Shown here in pieces: positions 6,616-16,332 of a stretch of 35,078 nucleotides of DNA. The position numbers were made by a program, and so were the translations under genes. Within the stretch, counting starts at the first letter, position 1. The number at the start of each line of letters is the position of its first letter. The stretch is from Burkholderiales bacterium (lineage in GTDB: Bacteria > Pseudomonadota > Gammaproteobacteria > Burkholderiales > Casimicrobiaceae): assembly GCA_031270015.1 (NCBI GenBank), contig JAISYH010000033.1:1-35078 (forward strand). Direction: 5' to 3'. The notes under the pieces were generated by a model. The model was given only the letters and a program-made list of their open reading frames with translations. It did no database searches and was not told where the DNA came from.

Positions 6616-8091
6616 GTGAGCAAATTTTGGCCCAATTCGTTATTCGGGCGACTGTTGTGTTTGCTGATTTTTTTGATTCTGCTGGTGTTGGTTACGCTGA
6701 TTTTATTGTTTCAGTATGACCGTGAGCGGTTGCTCATTACCCAGTTTGGCGACAATAAAGTTACTCAGATACAAGCGTTAAGGGCGGCGCTCCGTTTAAG
6801 TTTGCGAACGGAGCGCTCCGAAGTGCTGATCCGTTTCGGCAGGCAGTATAACGCACAGATTTTCGAAGAACGCCGTCGTCCGGTATCGCGCGATCCAGCT
6901 TATCCTTATCCCTATTTTGCGCCGAAATCTCCGGTCGATATTCCGTATTTGGAGCAGATCGTGCCATCGCCGAATTCGCCGTTCCGTTCGGGACGCCCGT
7001 TTTCGCCCTTTGATGAAGAACGACATCCGAGTTTTGAGCCGCGCGACGCGTTTCTGGATTTGGAAAGGTATCTGAAACGAATGTTGGGTGAAGATACGCA
7101 AATTCGTGTGCAACCCGGGCGGCAACTGCTCTGGATTCGCTTCTCGGCGCAGGGAAGTTATTATTGGGCGGGATTTACCTTGCCCGAGCATCCGCAGGCG
7201 CGAGATGTTTCGTCGCGCGCGTTTTTCCTATTATTGATTATTACTGGCATGTTGGTATTATCGGCATTTGCGTTCGCTCGTTATTTGGCGCAACCGCTTT
7301 CCAAGCTCGCTTACGCGGTGGATATGGTTGGGCGCGGTAAGACGTTGCCTGCGCTGCCCGACATTGGACCTTCGGAAGTCATTGCGTTGAATCGCGGCTT
7401 CAACAACATGACCAGACGCTTGCAGCAAGTTGATAATGATCGCGCTTTGCTGCTTGCCGGCGTTTCGCACGACTTACGTACGCCGCTGGCGCGCTTGCGG
7501 TTGAGTATCGAAGTCAGCGATATCGATGAAACCGAACGCGATTTGATGGTCGAAGACATCGAAGCCATCGACCGCATCATCGATCAATTCCTCGATTTTG
7601 CGCGTGATGATAATCAGAGCAATGCGTTGTTGCAAAACGCCAATACTTTGATTGAAAACTGCGTCGCGTATCATCGGCGTTTTGGGCACGATGTTCGTTT
7701 CACGCCCGATCCTAAATTGCCGAATATCATGTTGAGAACGATTTCAGTCGAGCGGCTGATTTCCAATTTGATCAACAATGCGTTGAATCACGGCAAACCG
7801 CCGGTAGAAATTACTACAGGATTCAACAATAAATCAATTTGGATCGAAGTGAGCGATCACGGCACGGGCTTTCCCAAAGAAAAGCGCGAACGCTTGAAAG
7901 AACCGTTCCGGCGTGTTTCCGACGCGCGTTCGACGCCGGAAGGCAAACTGGGCGCTGGTTTGGGATTGGCGATCGTTGATCGAATCGCGCGATTGCACGG
8001 TGGTACGGTCGATTTGCTCAACACGCCACGCGGCGGCGCATTGGTGCGGGTCGTGCTCTCGCGAAAAACCAAAGAAGAGAAAATTGATTAG
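6616..8091 (+). CDS. envZ: EnvZ-like sensor histidine kinase
   Basis: A 491-aa inner-membrane sensor kinase starting at GTG 6616. Transmembrane helices lie at about 12-33 and 202-220 and enclose a periplasmic domain that is unusually rich in Pro, Arg and Tyr around residues 88-142. A HAMP segment (ARYLAQPLSKLAYAVD) is followed by the H-box GVSHDLRTPLARLRLS with phospho-accepting His285. The ATPase has the N-box NLINNALNHG, DHGTGFP (414-420) and GAGLGLAI (446-453). It should phosphorylate and dephosphorylate the upstream OmpR-like regulator. The pair's sensory input is not known from sequence. Confidence 0.93.
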   Translation: MSKFWPNSLFGRLLCLLIFLILLVLVTLILLFQYDRERLLITQFGDNKVTQIQALRAALRLSLRTERSEVLIRFGRQYNAQIFEERRRPVSRDPAYPYPYFAPKSPVDIPYLEQIVPSPNSPFRSGRPFSPFDEERHPSFEPRDAFLDLERYLKRMLGEDTQIRVQPGRQLLWIRFSAQGSYYWAGFTLPEHPQARDVSSRAFFLLLIITGMLVLSAFAFARYLAQPLSKLAYAVDMVGRGKTLPALPDIGPSEVIALNRGFNNMTRRLQQVDNDRALLLAGVSHDLRTPLARLRLSIEVSDIDETERDLMVEDIEAIDRIIDQFLDFARDDNQSNALLQNANTLIENCVAYHRRFGHDVRFTPDPKLPNIMLRTISVERLISNLINNALNHGKPPVEITTGFNNKSIWIEVSDHGTGFPKEKRERLKEPFRRVSDARSTPEGKLGAGLGLAIVDRIARLHGGTVDLLNTPRGGALVRVVLSRKTKEEKID

Positions 8092-8094
8092 CCG

Positions 8095-8127
8095 CGCCGA
8101 TCGTTTCGAGGCGGCGGTTTATTTTTT
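8095..8127 (+). terminator. Probable intrinsic terminator of ompR-envZ
   Basis: CGCCG (8095-8099) pairs with CGGCG (8112-8116) over a 12-base loop, followed by GTTTATTTTTTC. The stem is short and the T run is interrupted. The T-rich strand coincides with the lysine-rich 3' end of the convergent SET-domain gene, so the two genes overlap functionally here. Confidence 0.45.
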
Positions 8128-8613
8128 CTTCTTTTTGATTTTGATCAAATAGCCGCGGCATTTTTTGCTGCCGCAGAGACAAATATAGTCTTTACGTTCT
8201 TTTTTGGTCAGCTTACCTTCTACGGAGAGCTTATAGTCGTATGAGATTTCGTCGCCTTCTTTGATGTTTTTGATGGCTTGAATGAAAACGCGGTCGTCCT
8301 CGTCTTCGTAAGATTCACAATTTGGTTTACACGAATGATTGATCCAGCGCGCGGCATTGCCATTGATGCCGCCGTTGATAACGGTGCCGTCGGAAAGCTC
8401 GAAGAAGAAGGTATGCGCCGGATTATCGGGATCGCTCGGCGGCAGCTCAAGCGCCTCGTCCCAAGTCATGCGCTTACCTTTGTATTCAATGATCGATGTT
8501 CCTTTGGCAATGTCGGCGGCGGCAAAAACACCGCGTCCATGGATGGGCGAATTGCGAACACGGCACAGTGGCGTATTCTTTTTGACGGTTTTCTCTTTTA
8601 CGGTTTTTGCCAT
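8119..8613 (-). CDS. SET domain-containing protein-lysine methyltransferase
   Basis: A 164-aa stand-alone SET protein. Core motifs are complete: GRGVFAA (26-32), a TFFFELSDGTVINGG strand, NHSCKPNC (92-99) that forms the SAM and substrate pseudoknot, and DEISYDY (121-127). A post-SET cysteine cluster CLCGSKKC (145-152), with Cys95 or Cys99, can hold the zinc seen in eukaryotic SET enzymes. The protein ends in a lysine-rich tail, and the N-terminus is also Lys-rich. Enzymes of this type methylate lysines using S-adenosylmethionine; bacterial substrates are mostly unknown, histone-like proteins being one suggestion. Such proteins are widespread in proteobacteria. Transcribed alone, convergent with envZ. 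Confidence 0.9.
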   Translation of the reverse strand: MAKTVKEKTVKKNTPLCRVRNSPIHGRGVFAAADIAKGTSIIEYKGKRMTWDEALELPPSDPDNPAHTFFFELSDGTVINGGINGNAARWINHSCKPNCESYEDEDDRVFIQAIKNIKEGDEISYDYKLSVEGKLTKKERKDYICLCGSKKCRGYLIKIKKKKK

Positions 8614-8698
8614 GATTCGGTAAATAATGAACGGGACAGAAAAGATATGGAGTGAGACAATAACACGTTATTAAAAATTTTGCTCAGTTTCTCCGTCT

Positions 8699-11410
8699 AT
8701 GCCAAGTCACTTTAGCCGGATCGTACACGATGCGTTTACCGCGGGTTGGACGGTGGTTACGCCAAACAATCGCTTGGCGCGGCGGTTACGGTCCGCGCAC
8801 GATATGCGGCAAAAAGAAGCGGGAAAACGCGTGTGGCAAACGGCGGCGATATTGCCTTGGTCGGCATGGATCGACGTCTTATGGCAACGGTTGTCGGCAA
8901 AAACAGTTTTGTCACGCCGCATTGACGCTCAGGCGAGCAGGATGCTATGGGAGCGCGTCGTCCGTGAGGATGGCGTCGGGGATATCCCCTTATTCGCGCC
9001 GGAAAAAGCCGCGGCATTGGCGCAGGATACATGGCATCATTTGCACGAGTGGCGCGCCGACGATCACGTCCCGTGGCGATACTGGTTGAACGGTACGTCA
9101 GCGACGGTTGATGTCGTGAGTTTTGCGCGTTGGGCGGAGCATTATTGGCAAATATTGACTGACGATCGGCTGGTTGACGAAGCGATGATGGTCGATGAGT
9201 TGGCGCGATACGCGGCGTTTTTATGCGAAGCAACGAGCGAACCAATTATGCTGGCGGGCTTCGTCGAATATACACCGAAGACATTAAGAACCGTCAAAGC
9301 GTTGCGCGCGGCGGGAATGCTCATACACGAATGCGACGTGTCGGAGCTTTTGCTTGCCGACATGGGGTCAGCGGCATACTTTGAGGCGGCGACGCAGCGC
9401 GATGAATTGCGGCAAGCGCTGAGTTGGGCGTGGGCGCATTGCGAGCAAGACCACGAGCGACAAATTGCGATTATCGTTCCTGATCTGGGCGAGCGCGTTC
9501 ATGAAATACGTCGATGTGTCGATGATCTGATTCCGAAACCAGAGCGTTGTAACGTCTCATTGGGCGAACCGCTGGCAGATTGGTTGCCGGTACGCGCCGC
9601 GCTTGATTTGTTGACGTTGTTTTGCTATGCGTTGCCGGTCGGGCGCGTCGCGGCATTATTGCAGTCGCCGTATTTACCGGGTGACGTGTCGTTGCGGATG
9701 GCGCGCGCCTCGCTGGAGCGCGAATGGTTGTCGCGCGGTTTGTACGAAATCGGGTTTAATGATGTCGTACAAGGGTTGCGACATGTAGACACGCAATTGT
9801 ATCGCCAGTGGTCGGAAGTAAAAAAAAGAGATATCGAAGTTCTTCCTCTAAGCGCCGCGCCGAGCGCGTGGGTTTCGCATTTATTTGCTTTTTGGTCGGC
9901 ATTGGGTTGGCTTGCTGATCGATCGTGTGACAGCATCACGTATCAGGCGATTGAGTCTTGGCAGAAATGCGTCGAGTCTTTGGTGTTTGTCGAGCCTGTC
10001 GCGCCGCAATTATCGCGCGAAACATTATTACGCGCTTTGACACAACAAGCAACGATGACTTTGTTTCAACCGCAGGATCGCGGCGCATCGATACACATCA
10101 TGGGAATGTTGGAAGCCATAGGGTTGCCGTTTGACGCATTATGGGTGTGCGGTCTCAACGCGCAATCATGGCCGCCGCCGATCAAACCGCATCCTTTGTT
10201 ACCGTTGGCGTGGCAACGTCGGCAAAAGATGCGCGTCGCCGATATTGAACACGCGCGTGAGTACACGGAGAAAATACAGGCGCAATGGTTACGCGCCGCG
10301 CCGGACGTAATAATGAGTTTTGCGCGACGGGAAAACGAAACGACCGACTTATCGCCTGCGCCGATATTGCGGAGTTTGCATCGGCATGTCGCCGATTATC
10401 CGCCGCTCCCGAGTAAGATTGCGGATACGCCGCCGCAATGGCGTATAGAAAAAGTACACGATGAGCGCGCGCCTCAGGTCCTTCGCAATCGAGATAAAAT
10501 CATCGAGTATGTCAGTCGTGGCAGCGGTGTGGTTGCTAATCAGAGCGACTGCCCGTTCAGAGCGTTCGCCTATTCGCGTTTATGTGTCAGAGATTTTCCA
10601 GAGATTGGGAAGGGCTTGAGCGCAATGGATCATGGTTCGTTATTACATGAAAGTTTGCGCAATATCTGGAAGAAACTACAAACGCAAAAGGCGTTGCTGG
10701 AGATCGATGAGCGCGCTTTGCGTAACGTGATTGCGGATGCTTATACGCAAGCGTTGACAAAGCCCGATCTACGCCATTTGCGCAGGTTACCGAAACCTAT
10801 TATGAATGCGGAGCGGGATCGCATGTATCGCCTATTGGAGAACTGGCTTGCGTTGGAGAAAGAACGTAAACCGTTTTCGATATTGCATTTGGAGAAAGAA
10901 GTTACTTTGTCGCTCGCCGCGATGATTCTTTGTTTCAGAATAGACCGTATTGACGAAATCGAAAGCGATCACGAACAGCCCGCCATGGCAATCATCGACT
11001 ACAAGACGGGACATCCCGAGTCGACCAAAAGATGGTTTGACGACAGACCGACGACTTCCCAAATTGGGCTTTATGCCTTGGCGTGTCAGGAAAATTTACC
11101 AATGGAAATCGGCGCAGTTGCTTATGCGCATATTCGCGACGACCGAATCAAATTGGTAGGCGCTCAACAAGAGGACGTCCCCGCTTTTTCTGGCTTACCT
11201 GATTTATCGATATTAGGAATGCAAACATTCGACGAAGTGGGGGAACGATGGCGCATGATATTTTCTGCTTTGATCGAGGGTTTTCTTTCTGGAGACGCGC
11301 GCGTATCGCCACGCGCGCCCCAAGTATGCCGATATTGCGGTTTACTACCGTTCTGCCGTGTCGGGGAAATCGACGACGAGGAGGAGGAAGGAATGAACGA
11401 TGACGTATAA
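8699..11410 (+). CDS. AddB-like PD-(D/E)XK nuclease subunit (probable DNA repair protein)
   Basis: A 903-aa protein resembling the AddB/RecC-like partner found beside an AddA-type helicase in many betaproteobacteria. The N-terminal half is a degenerate helicase-like fold without a clear Walker A. The C-terminal nuclease has HGSLLHESL (His motif, near 650), RIDRID (near 745) and IDYKTG with Asp767 and Lys769. Cys618 (in SDCPFRAFAYSRL) and C877-x2-C880-x5-C886 form the pattern of the AddB iron-sulfur cluster that brackets the nuclease. With the next gene it should process DNA ends for recombination. Its stop overlaps the next gene's start by 11 bp, so the pair is translationally coupled. No clear ribosome binding site precedes 8699. 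Confidence 0.87.
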   Translation: MPSHFSRIVHDAFTAGWTVVTPNNRLARRLRSAHDMRQKEAGKRVWQTAAILPWSAWIDVLWQRLSAKTVLSRRIDAQASRMLWERVVREDGVGDIPLFAPEKAAALAQDTWHHLHEWRADDHVPWRYWLNGTSATVDVVSFARWAEHYWQILTDDRLVDEAMMVDELARYAAFLCEATSEPIMLAGFVEYTPKTLRTVKALRAAGMLIHECDVSELLLADMGSAAYFEAATQRDELRQALSWAWAHCEQDHERQIAIIVPDLGERVHEIRRCVDDLIPKPERCNVSLGEPLADWLPVRAALDLLTLFCYALPVGRVAALLQSPYLPGDVSLRMARASLEREWLSRGLYEIGFNDVVQGLRHVDTQLYRQWSEVKKRDIEVLPLSAAPSAWVSHLFAFWSALGWLADRSCDSITYQAIESWQKCVESLVFVEPVAPQLSRETLLRALTQQATMTLFQPQDRGASIHIMGMLEAIGLPFDALWVCGLNAQSWPPPIKPHPLLPLAWQRRQKMRVADIEHAREYTEKIQAQWLRAAPDVIMSFARRENETTDLSPAPILRSLHRHVADYPPLPSKIADTPPQWRIEKVHDERAPQVLRNRDKIIEYVSRGSGVVANQSDCPFRAFAYSRLCVRDFPEIGKGLSAMDHGSLLHESLRNIWKKLQTQKALLEIDERALRNVIADAYTQALTKPDLRHLRRLPKPIMNAERDRMYRLLENWLALEKERKPFSILHLEKEVTLSLAAMILCFRIDRIDEIESDHEQPAMAIIDYKTGHPESTKRWFDDRPTTSQIGLYALACQENLPMEIGAVAYAHIRDDRIKLVGAQQEDVPAFSGLPDLSILGMQTFDEVGERWRMIFSALIEGFLSGDARVSPRAPQVCRYCGLLPFCRVGEIDDEEEEGMNDDV

Positions 11411-14400
11411 CGATGATCGTTTGCGCGAAGAAGATATCAGAACGCGCAAAAACGCGCTCGATATCCGGCAATCGTTTCTGATACAAGCGCCTGCGGGTTC
11501 GGGAAAAACCGCGTTGTTGATCCAACGTTATCTAGCGTTGTTGGCGCATGTCGCGCAACCGGAACATATTTTGGCGATGACTTTTACGCGCAAAGCCGCC
11601 GGAGAAATGAACAAGCGAATACTTGAGGCGTTACGTGCGGCGCGTGAAGGTGGTCCGGTGGATAACGATTATGATAAACAAACGCGCCATTTGGCGGAAG
11701 CGGCGCTTGCGCAAGATGTTAAACAAGGATGGCGGTTGATCGAACAGCCGTCGCGTATCAATGTGATGACGATAGACGCATTTTGCATGCGCATCTTGCG
11801 GCAAACCCCGATTCTCAATCGGTGGGGTATGTTTCCTCGGGTCAATGAATCGCCGCAAACACGTTTCGCCGATATCATCGACGAAGCGCTGTGCGAAGCC
11901 GATGCGGAAGAAGCCAAGGCGTGGGAAACGATATTAGGTACACTGGATAATAACGCGGTGGCTCTGATAAAGAATCTGGAACAATTATTGGCTAAGCGTG
12001 AACAATGGCTTCCGATTTTTTATCGGCATGACTTGACGGAATTTCGCGCTTTGTTGGAACAGACGCTGACTGAAGAAATCACGCAAGAATTGAGTCACAC
12101 CAAAAAACGATTGCTCGCAGTATGTCCGGCATCAATGTTTTCATTGATGCGTAATATCGCCAAGCGGATAGAGGAAAACGAAAAATCACCTGATGCCAAA
12201 TTGGAGGCGTTGGTCAGAACTTTGACGATCTGCGCCGAACGCGGTGAATTGCCCGAAGTTCGGCAAGATGAATTGTGCCATTGGAAAATATTAGTGGATT
12301 GGTTGTTGAACAAAAAGGGCAAGCCAAGAAAGACGTTAACAAGAAATGAGGGGTTTTTCTCGAAGAAAAAAGGCAATGACGCCGAAAAAGAGGCAATGCG
12401 TGATTTCCTCGATACGATGCTAGACGAAAACATCGCATACCGATTACACAGAATTCGTTTGTTACCGTCAAATATGTACAGTGAGCAATCATGGAAATTG
12501 GTAGAAGCATTATTATTTATTTTGCTGCGTCTTTATGCGCGCTATCAAACGAACTGCGCGCGTGATGGCGTCATCGATTTTACCGAGGTATTACTTTCGG
12601 CATTGAACGTATTGATCCCTCAAAATGAAAATATGCCGAGCGACCTTTTGCTTTTGCTCGATATGCGCATCGAGCATTTATTGATTGATGAGTTTCAGGA
12701 TACTTCGATCGCCCAGAAAAGATTGATAGAAGCATTGATTTCTGGTTGGCAGCCGGATGATGGTCGCACGTTGTTTGCCGTGGGCGATCCGATGCAATCG
12801 ATTTATCAGTTCCGGCAAGCGGAGGTTGGTATCTTCCTTGAAGCACAAGAGAATAAGAAAATTGGCGACGTTCCATTGAGAACATTGTCGCTAACACGTA
12901 ATTTCCGCTCGGATGCACGTTTGGTCGATTGGTGCAATGACGTTTTTTCCGATGTTTTTCCTCAAGACAGTAACGCGTTGAGCGGGGCGGTGGTGTTTCA
13001 ACGGTCGGCGCATGAGCGCAAGGCGAAGGCAGCAACGAGAGCGGCTTGCGTGGAATTATTTACCAACGAAAAAGAAGAAGCCGGTTATATCGCCGAGCAG
13101 GTGGAAATTTGTTTAAAGCGAGAAAATGGCAATATCGCCCTGTTGGTTCGTTCGCGCTCACATTTGCGAGCGATATTGCCGGCGCTGCGTGAACGTAATA
13201 TTGATTTTTCTGCGGTAAATCTCGACAAGCTAACGCAACGCGGCGTAATCAGCAATCTGGCGATGCTGACACGGACACTGATTCAGCCGAATGATGAAAT
13301 TGCGTGGATGACGGTATTACGCGCGCCATGGTGTGGATTGATGTTGGAAGACTATGTGGCGTTAGCGCGGGCGCGTATTGCTAATTGTGGAGACGATGAA
13401 AATAAAAAACGAGACTGGCGCGAAACGATTCACAATTACGATGCGATCAAAACATTGAGCGAAGATGGGCAAAAACGCTTGTCGTTTCTATTGCGAGCGT
13501 GGCGCGCTGCGTATGAAAACGCGAATGCGCAACGATTGACGACGCGTGTTTACGATTTATGGTTAAGGCTAAACGGAGATTCGTGCATCGATGATGCGGA
13601 CGAACGTTTTGCCGCCAAACTTTTCTTCGACACGTTAGAGGTGTTTGAGACGAGTAACGATAGATACGATTGGTCATTGTTCATGGAGCGTCTCGATTCG
13701 GTATTCCTGCCTGAAAATGAGCATCTCGAATCGAGTCGCCGTGTCAAAGTGATGACCTTGCACCAAGCGAAAGGTCTGGAATTCGATGTCGTAATGATTC
13801 CTTGCCTGACACGCAGCACAAGGAAAGATGAATCGTCGTTATTGCGTTGGAGACAAAGAGCCAATGGACTATTATTGGCGGCGCGAGAAACAGAGCAAGT
13901 CAACCAGGAAGCGACGCTGGGCAATTATTTGAAAGCGCTTGCCGCTGAAGAGCAAAGCAATGAACTGATTCGTTTGATGTATGTCGGAGCAACGCGCGCG
14001 CGCGATTATTTACTTTTGACGGGCGTATTGGAGGTAGAAAAAACCGACGATCAAGAAAACTGGCGATGGAAAGAACCGCCTGCCGGATCGATGATGGCGC
14101 TTGGATGGCAGGCGTTGCGTCGTATCAATGCGCTGCCCGCGCCAATATCCGGCGATGATGGCATGGATGTCGACGCGGGGCGAGACAAACCATTTACATT
14201 GCCTTTATTGCGTTTATCTTTCGAAGCCTTTTCGCAATATGTGTCGAATGAACGCGTATCGGATAAACCCATAATAGGCGATACCGACGACAAACATTCT
14301 CCTGATTTTCAGTTGACATTCAATATCGAGAATTATGTGTCTCGACAAATCGGAATATTGGTTCATCGTCGTTTGGCGAGTGTCGGTATAGCCGGTGGCG

Positions 14401-14864
14401 AGACATTGCGGGATTGGTTATTCATTGACGAAGGGAAACAACGGCGATTGTTTGCGCAAGAGCTGGTCGAATTGGGCGTACCTGAAACATACCTTGACAA
14501 GGCAATAGCGCGCGCGTTTCGTGTGATGCGTGGCGTGACTGGTGATGCGTTTGCGCAATGGATGCTCGATCCGGCGCGCGAGGACGCGCATAATGAATGG
14601 ACATTGAGTATGGACGAAGGTAAACTGATACGTATCGACCGCTATTTCATCGACCAAGGCATACGCTGGATTATCGACTACAAGATTACTGACACGGTGG
14701 CGACGGGCGAGGATTTGGAAACGTGGCTTGACGGGCAAGCGCAGAGATATCGCGGACAATTACGTAACTATGCGACGTTTTTGCGGACTATAGGGGATAT
14801 GCCCTTGAAGACCGTGCTTTATTTCCCATTGTTGCAACGGCAAGTAGAAGTAGTAGTAGATTGA
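11400..14864 (+). CDS. AddA-like UvrD-family helicase/nuclease
   Basis: A 1154-aa superfamily 1 helicase with a C-terminal nuclease. Walker A GSGKT is at 33-37 in LIQAPAGSGKTALL. Motif Ia gives MTFTRKAA, motif II DEFQD is at 430-434, motif III is GDPMQSIYQFR, motif V is VMTLHQAKGLEFD and motif VI is MYVGATRARDYL. The nuclease part near the C-terminus has a LVHRRL His motif, RIDRYF and IDYKITD with Asp1093 and Lys1095. It therefore looks fully active both as an ATP-driven translocase and as a nuclease, the RecB/AddA role in double-strand break repair. It starts inside the end of the AddB-like gene and is convergent with aroP, 10 bp apart. Confidence 0.92.
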   Translation: MTYNDDRLREEDIRTRKNALDIRQSFLIQAPAGSGKTALLIQRYLALLAHVAQPEHILAMTFTRKAAGEMNKRILEALRAAREGGPVDNDYDKQTRHLAEAALAQDVKQGWRLIEQPSRINVMTIDAFCMRILRQTPILNRWGMFPRVNESPQTRFADIIDEALCEADAEEAKAWETILGTLDNNAVALIKNLEQLLAKREQWLPIFYRHDLTEFRALLEQTLTEEITQELSHTKKRLLAVCPASMFSLMRNIAKRIEENEKSPDAKLEALVRTLTICAERGELPEVRQDELCHWKILVDWLLNKKGKPRKTLTRNEGFFSKKKGNDAEKEAMRDFLDTMLDENIAYRLHRIRLLPSNMYSEQSWKLVEALLFILLRLYARYQTNCARDGVIDFTEVLLSALNVLIPQNENMPSDLLLLLDMRIEHLLIDEFQDTSIAQKRLIEALISGWQPDDGRTLFAVGDPMQSIYQFRQAEVGIFLEAQENKKIGDVPLRTLSLTRNFRSDARLVDWCNDVFSDVFPQDSNALSGAVVFQRSAHERKAKAATRAACVELFTNEKEEAGYIAEQVEICLKRENGNIALLVRSRSHLRAILPALRERNIDFSAVNLDKLTQRGVISNLAMLTRTLIQPNDEIAWMTVLRAPWCGLMLEDYVALARARIANCGDDENKKRDWRETIHNYDAIKTLSEDGQKRLSFLLRAWRAAYENANAQRLTTRVYDLWLRLNGDSCIDDADERFAAKLFFDTLEVFETSNDRYDWSLFMERLDSVFLPENEHLESSRRVKVMTLHQAKGLEFDVVMIPCLTRSTRKDESSLLRWRQRANGLLLAARETEQVNQEATLGNYLKALAAEEQSNELIRLMYVGATRARDYLLLTGVLEVEKTDDQENWRWKEPPAGSMMALGWQALRRINALPAPISGDDGMDVDAGRDKPFTLPLLRLSFEAFSQYVSNERVSDKPIIGDTDDKHSPDFQLTFNIENYVSRQIGILVHRRLASVGIAGGETLRDWLFIDEGKQRRLFAQELVELGVPETYLDKAIARAFRVMRGVTGDAFAQWMLDPAREDAHNEWTLSMDEGKLIRIDRYFIDQGIRWIIDYKITDTVATGEDLETWLDGQAQRYRGQLRNYATFLRTIGDMPLKTVLYFPLLQRQVEVVVD

Positions 14865-14874
14865 TGAGATTTGA

Positions 14875-16332
14875 TTATCCCACGCTCTTTTTATCTCTAT
14901 AAAGTTTATAGCGATAACCGACCCACAATAATAAAATCCAGAACGGCAGGATCATCACCGATACGCTGTTCCCGCGTATTAGCATCATCAGCCCCTTGCC
15001 GAGTTCGCCGGAAGCAATCAATCGATATGGTTCGACACCTGGCATCAGCATCAGAATCACCAGAATCAAACCCATGAAAGCAATGCAAACATAATTATCT
15101 AACGGATAAGCAATGGATTTGAATTTTGTTTTGATGCCTTTGCGTTCTTGGGCGGCGCGGAATTTCAAATGCGCCAGACTGATCATTGCCCAATTGATCA
15201 CCAGCGCGGCGACGACCAGCGACATCAATAAACCGAGAGCTTCTCGTGGAATCATATAATTGATGACGACGCAAATCAGTGTCGCCAGCGACGACAACAC
15301 TATGGCAAATACCGGTACGCCTCGTCTGTCAACTTTCATCAAAAATTTCGGACTATTTCCTTGTTGCGCCAGACCATAGAGCATCCGGCTATTGCAATAA
15401 ACGCTGCTGTTATAAACGGATAACGCCGCTGTCAGGATAACGAAGTTGAGAATATGCGCGGCGGCTGGGATACCGATTTGCGAAAAAATCAAAACGAAGG
15501 GGCTGTTACTGTAATCGCTGCCGCCTTGTCCAATGATTTCCACCAGTTGATTCCAAGGATACAACGCGACAAGCACGGTGAGCGCGCCGATATAGAAAAT
15601 AAGAATTCGGTAGATCACCTGATTGATTGCGCGTGGAATGGTAATATCAGGGTTGCTTGCTTCTGCGGCGGTAATGCCGACTAACTCCAGCCCTCCGAAC
15701 GAAAACATAATAATGGCAATCGCCATGATCATGCCCGTCAAGCCCATCGGGAAGAAACCGCCGTGCACCCAAAGATTACTTATGCCGGCTTGTTCACCGC
15801 CGGTTTGCGTGATGAGAAGATAAGAGCCGAGCGCAATCATGCCGATAATGGCAACTATTTTGATGATGGCAAACCAAAATTCCATTTCGCCGTAAAAGCG
15901 CACGCTGGCAAGATTGATCGCGTTGATCAACAAAAAGAATACGACTACCGAGACCCAAGTCGGGATTTGAGGACACCAGAACTGTACATACATACCAACT
16001 GCGGTCAATTCTGCCATGCTGACGAGCACATACAACACCCAATAATTCCAACCCGATAGGAAACCAGCGAAATTACCCCAATATTGGTACGCAAAATAAC
16101 TGAATGAACCGGCGACCGGCTCTTGTACGATCATTTCTCCGAGCTGACGCATGATTAGAAAAGCGATCGAACCTCCGATGGCATAACCTAAAATCATCGC
16201 CGGTCCCGCCATTTTCATCACACTGGCGGAGCCGAGGAAAAGTCCTGTACCGACTGCGCCGCCAAGCGCGATCAACTGAATGTGGCGATTTTTGAGCGCT
16301 CGCCGGAGTTGTCCATAATGCCCTGTTTCCAT
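14875..16332 (-). CDS. aroP: Aromatic amino acid permease (AroP-like, APC superfamily)
   Basis: A 485-aa, twelve-helix inner-membrane amino acid/proton symporter. It is close in sequence to E. coli AroP: LKNRHIQLIALGGAVGTGLF at the first helix, EPVAGSFSYFAYQYWG, GWNYWVLYVLVSMAELTAVG, INAINL, MFSFGGLELVGITAAEASNP and VYCNSRMLYGLAQQGN. Phe, Tyr or Trp uptake is therefore the likely role; a PheP- or proline-type specificity is possible. It has a small insertion (GQGGSDYSN) after the YPW region that AroP lacks. It stands alone between the addA-like gene and a gene-poor stretch. Confidence 0.9.
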   Translation of the reverse strand: METGHYGQLRRALKNRHIQLIALGGAVGTGLFLGSASVMKMAGPAMILGYAIGGSIAFLIMRQLGEMIVQEPVAGSFSYFAYQYWGNFAGFLSGWNYWVLYVLVSMAELTAVGMYVQFWCPQIPTWVSVVVFFLLINAINLASVRFYGEMEFWFAIIKIVAIIGMIALGSYLLITQTGGEQAGISNLWVHGGFFPMGLTGMIMAIAIIMFSFGGLELVGITAAEASNPDITIPRAINQVIYRILIFYIGALTVLVALYPWNQLVEIIGQGGSDYSNSPFVLIFSQIGIPAAAHILNFVILTAALSVYNSSVYCNSRMLYGLAQQGNSPKFLMKVDRRGVPVFAIVLSSLATLICVVINYMIPREALGLLMSLVVAALVINWAMISLAHLKFRAAQERKGIKTKFKSIAYPLDNYVCIAFMGLILVILMLMPGVEPYRLIASGELGKGLMMLIRGNSVSVMILPFWILLLWVGYRYKLYRDKKSVG

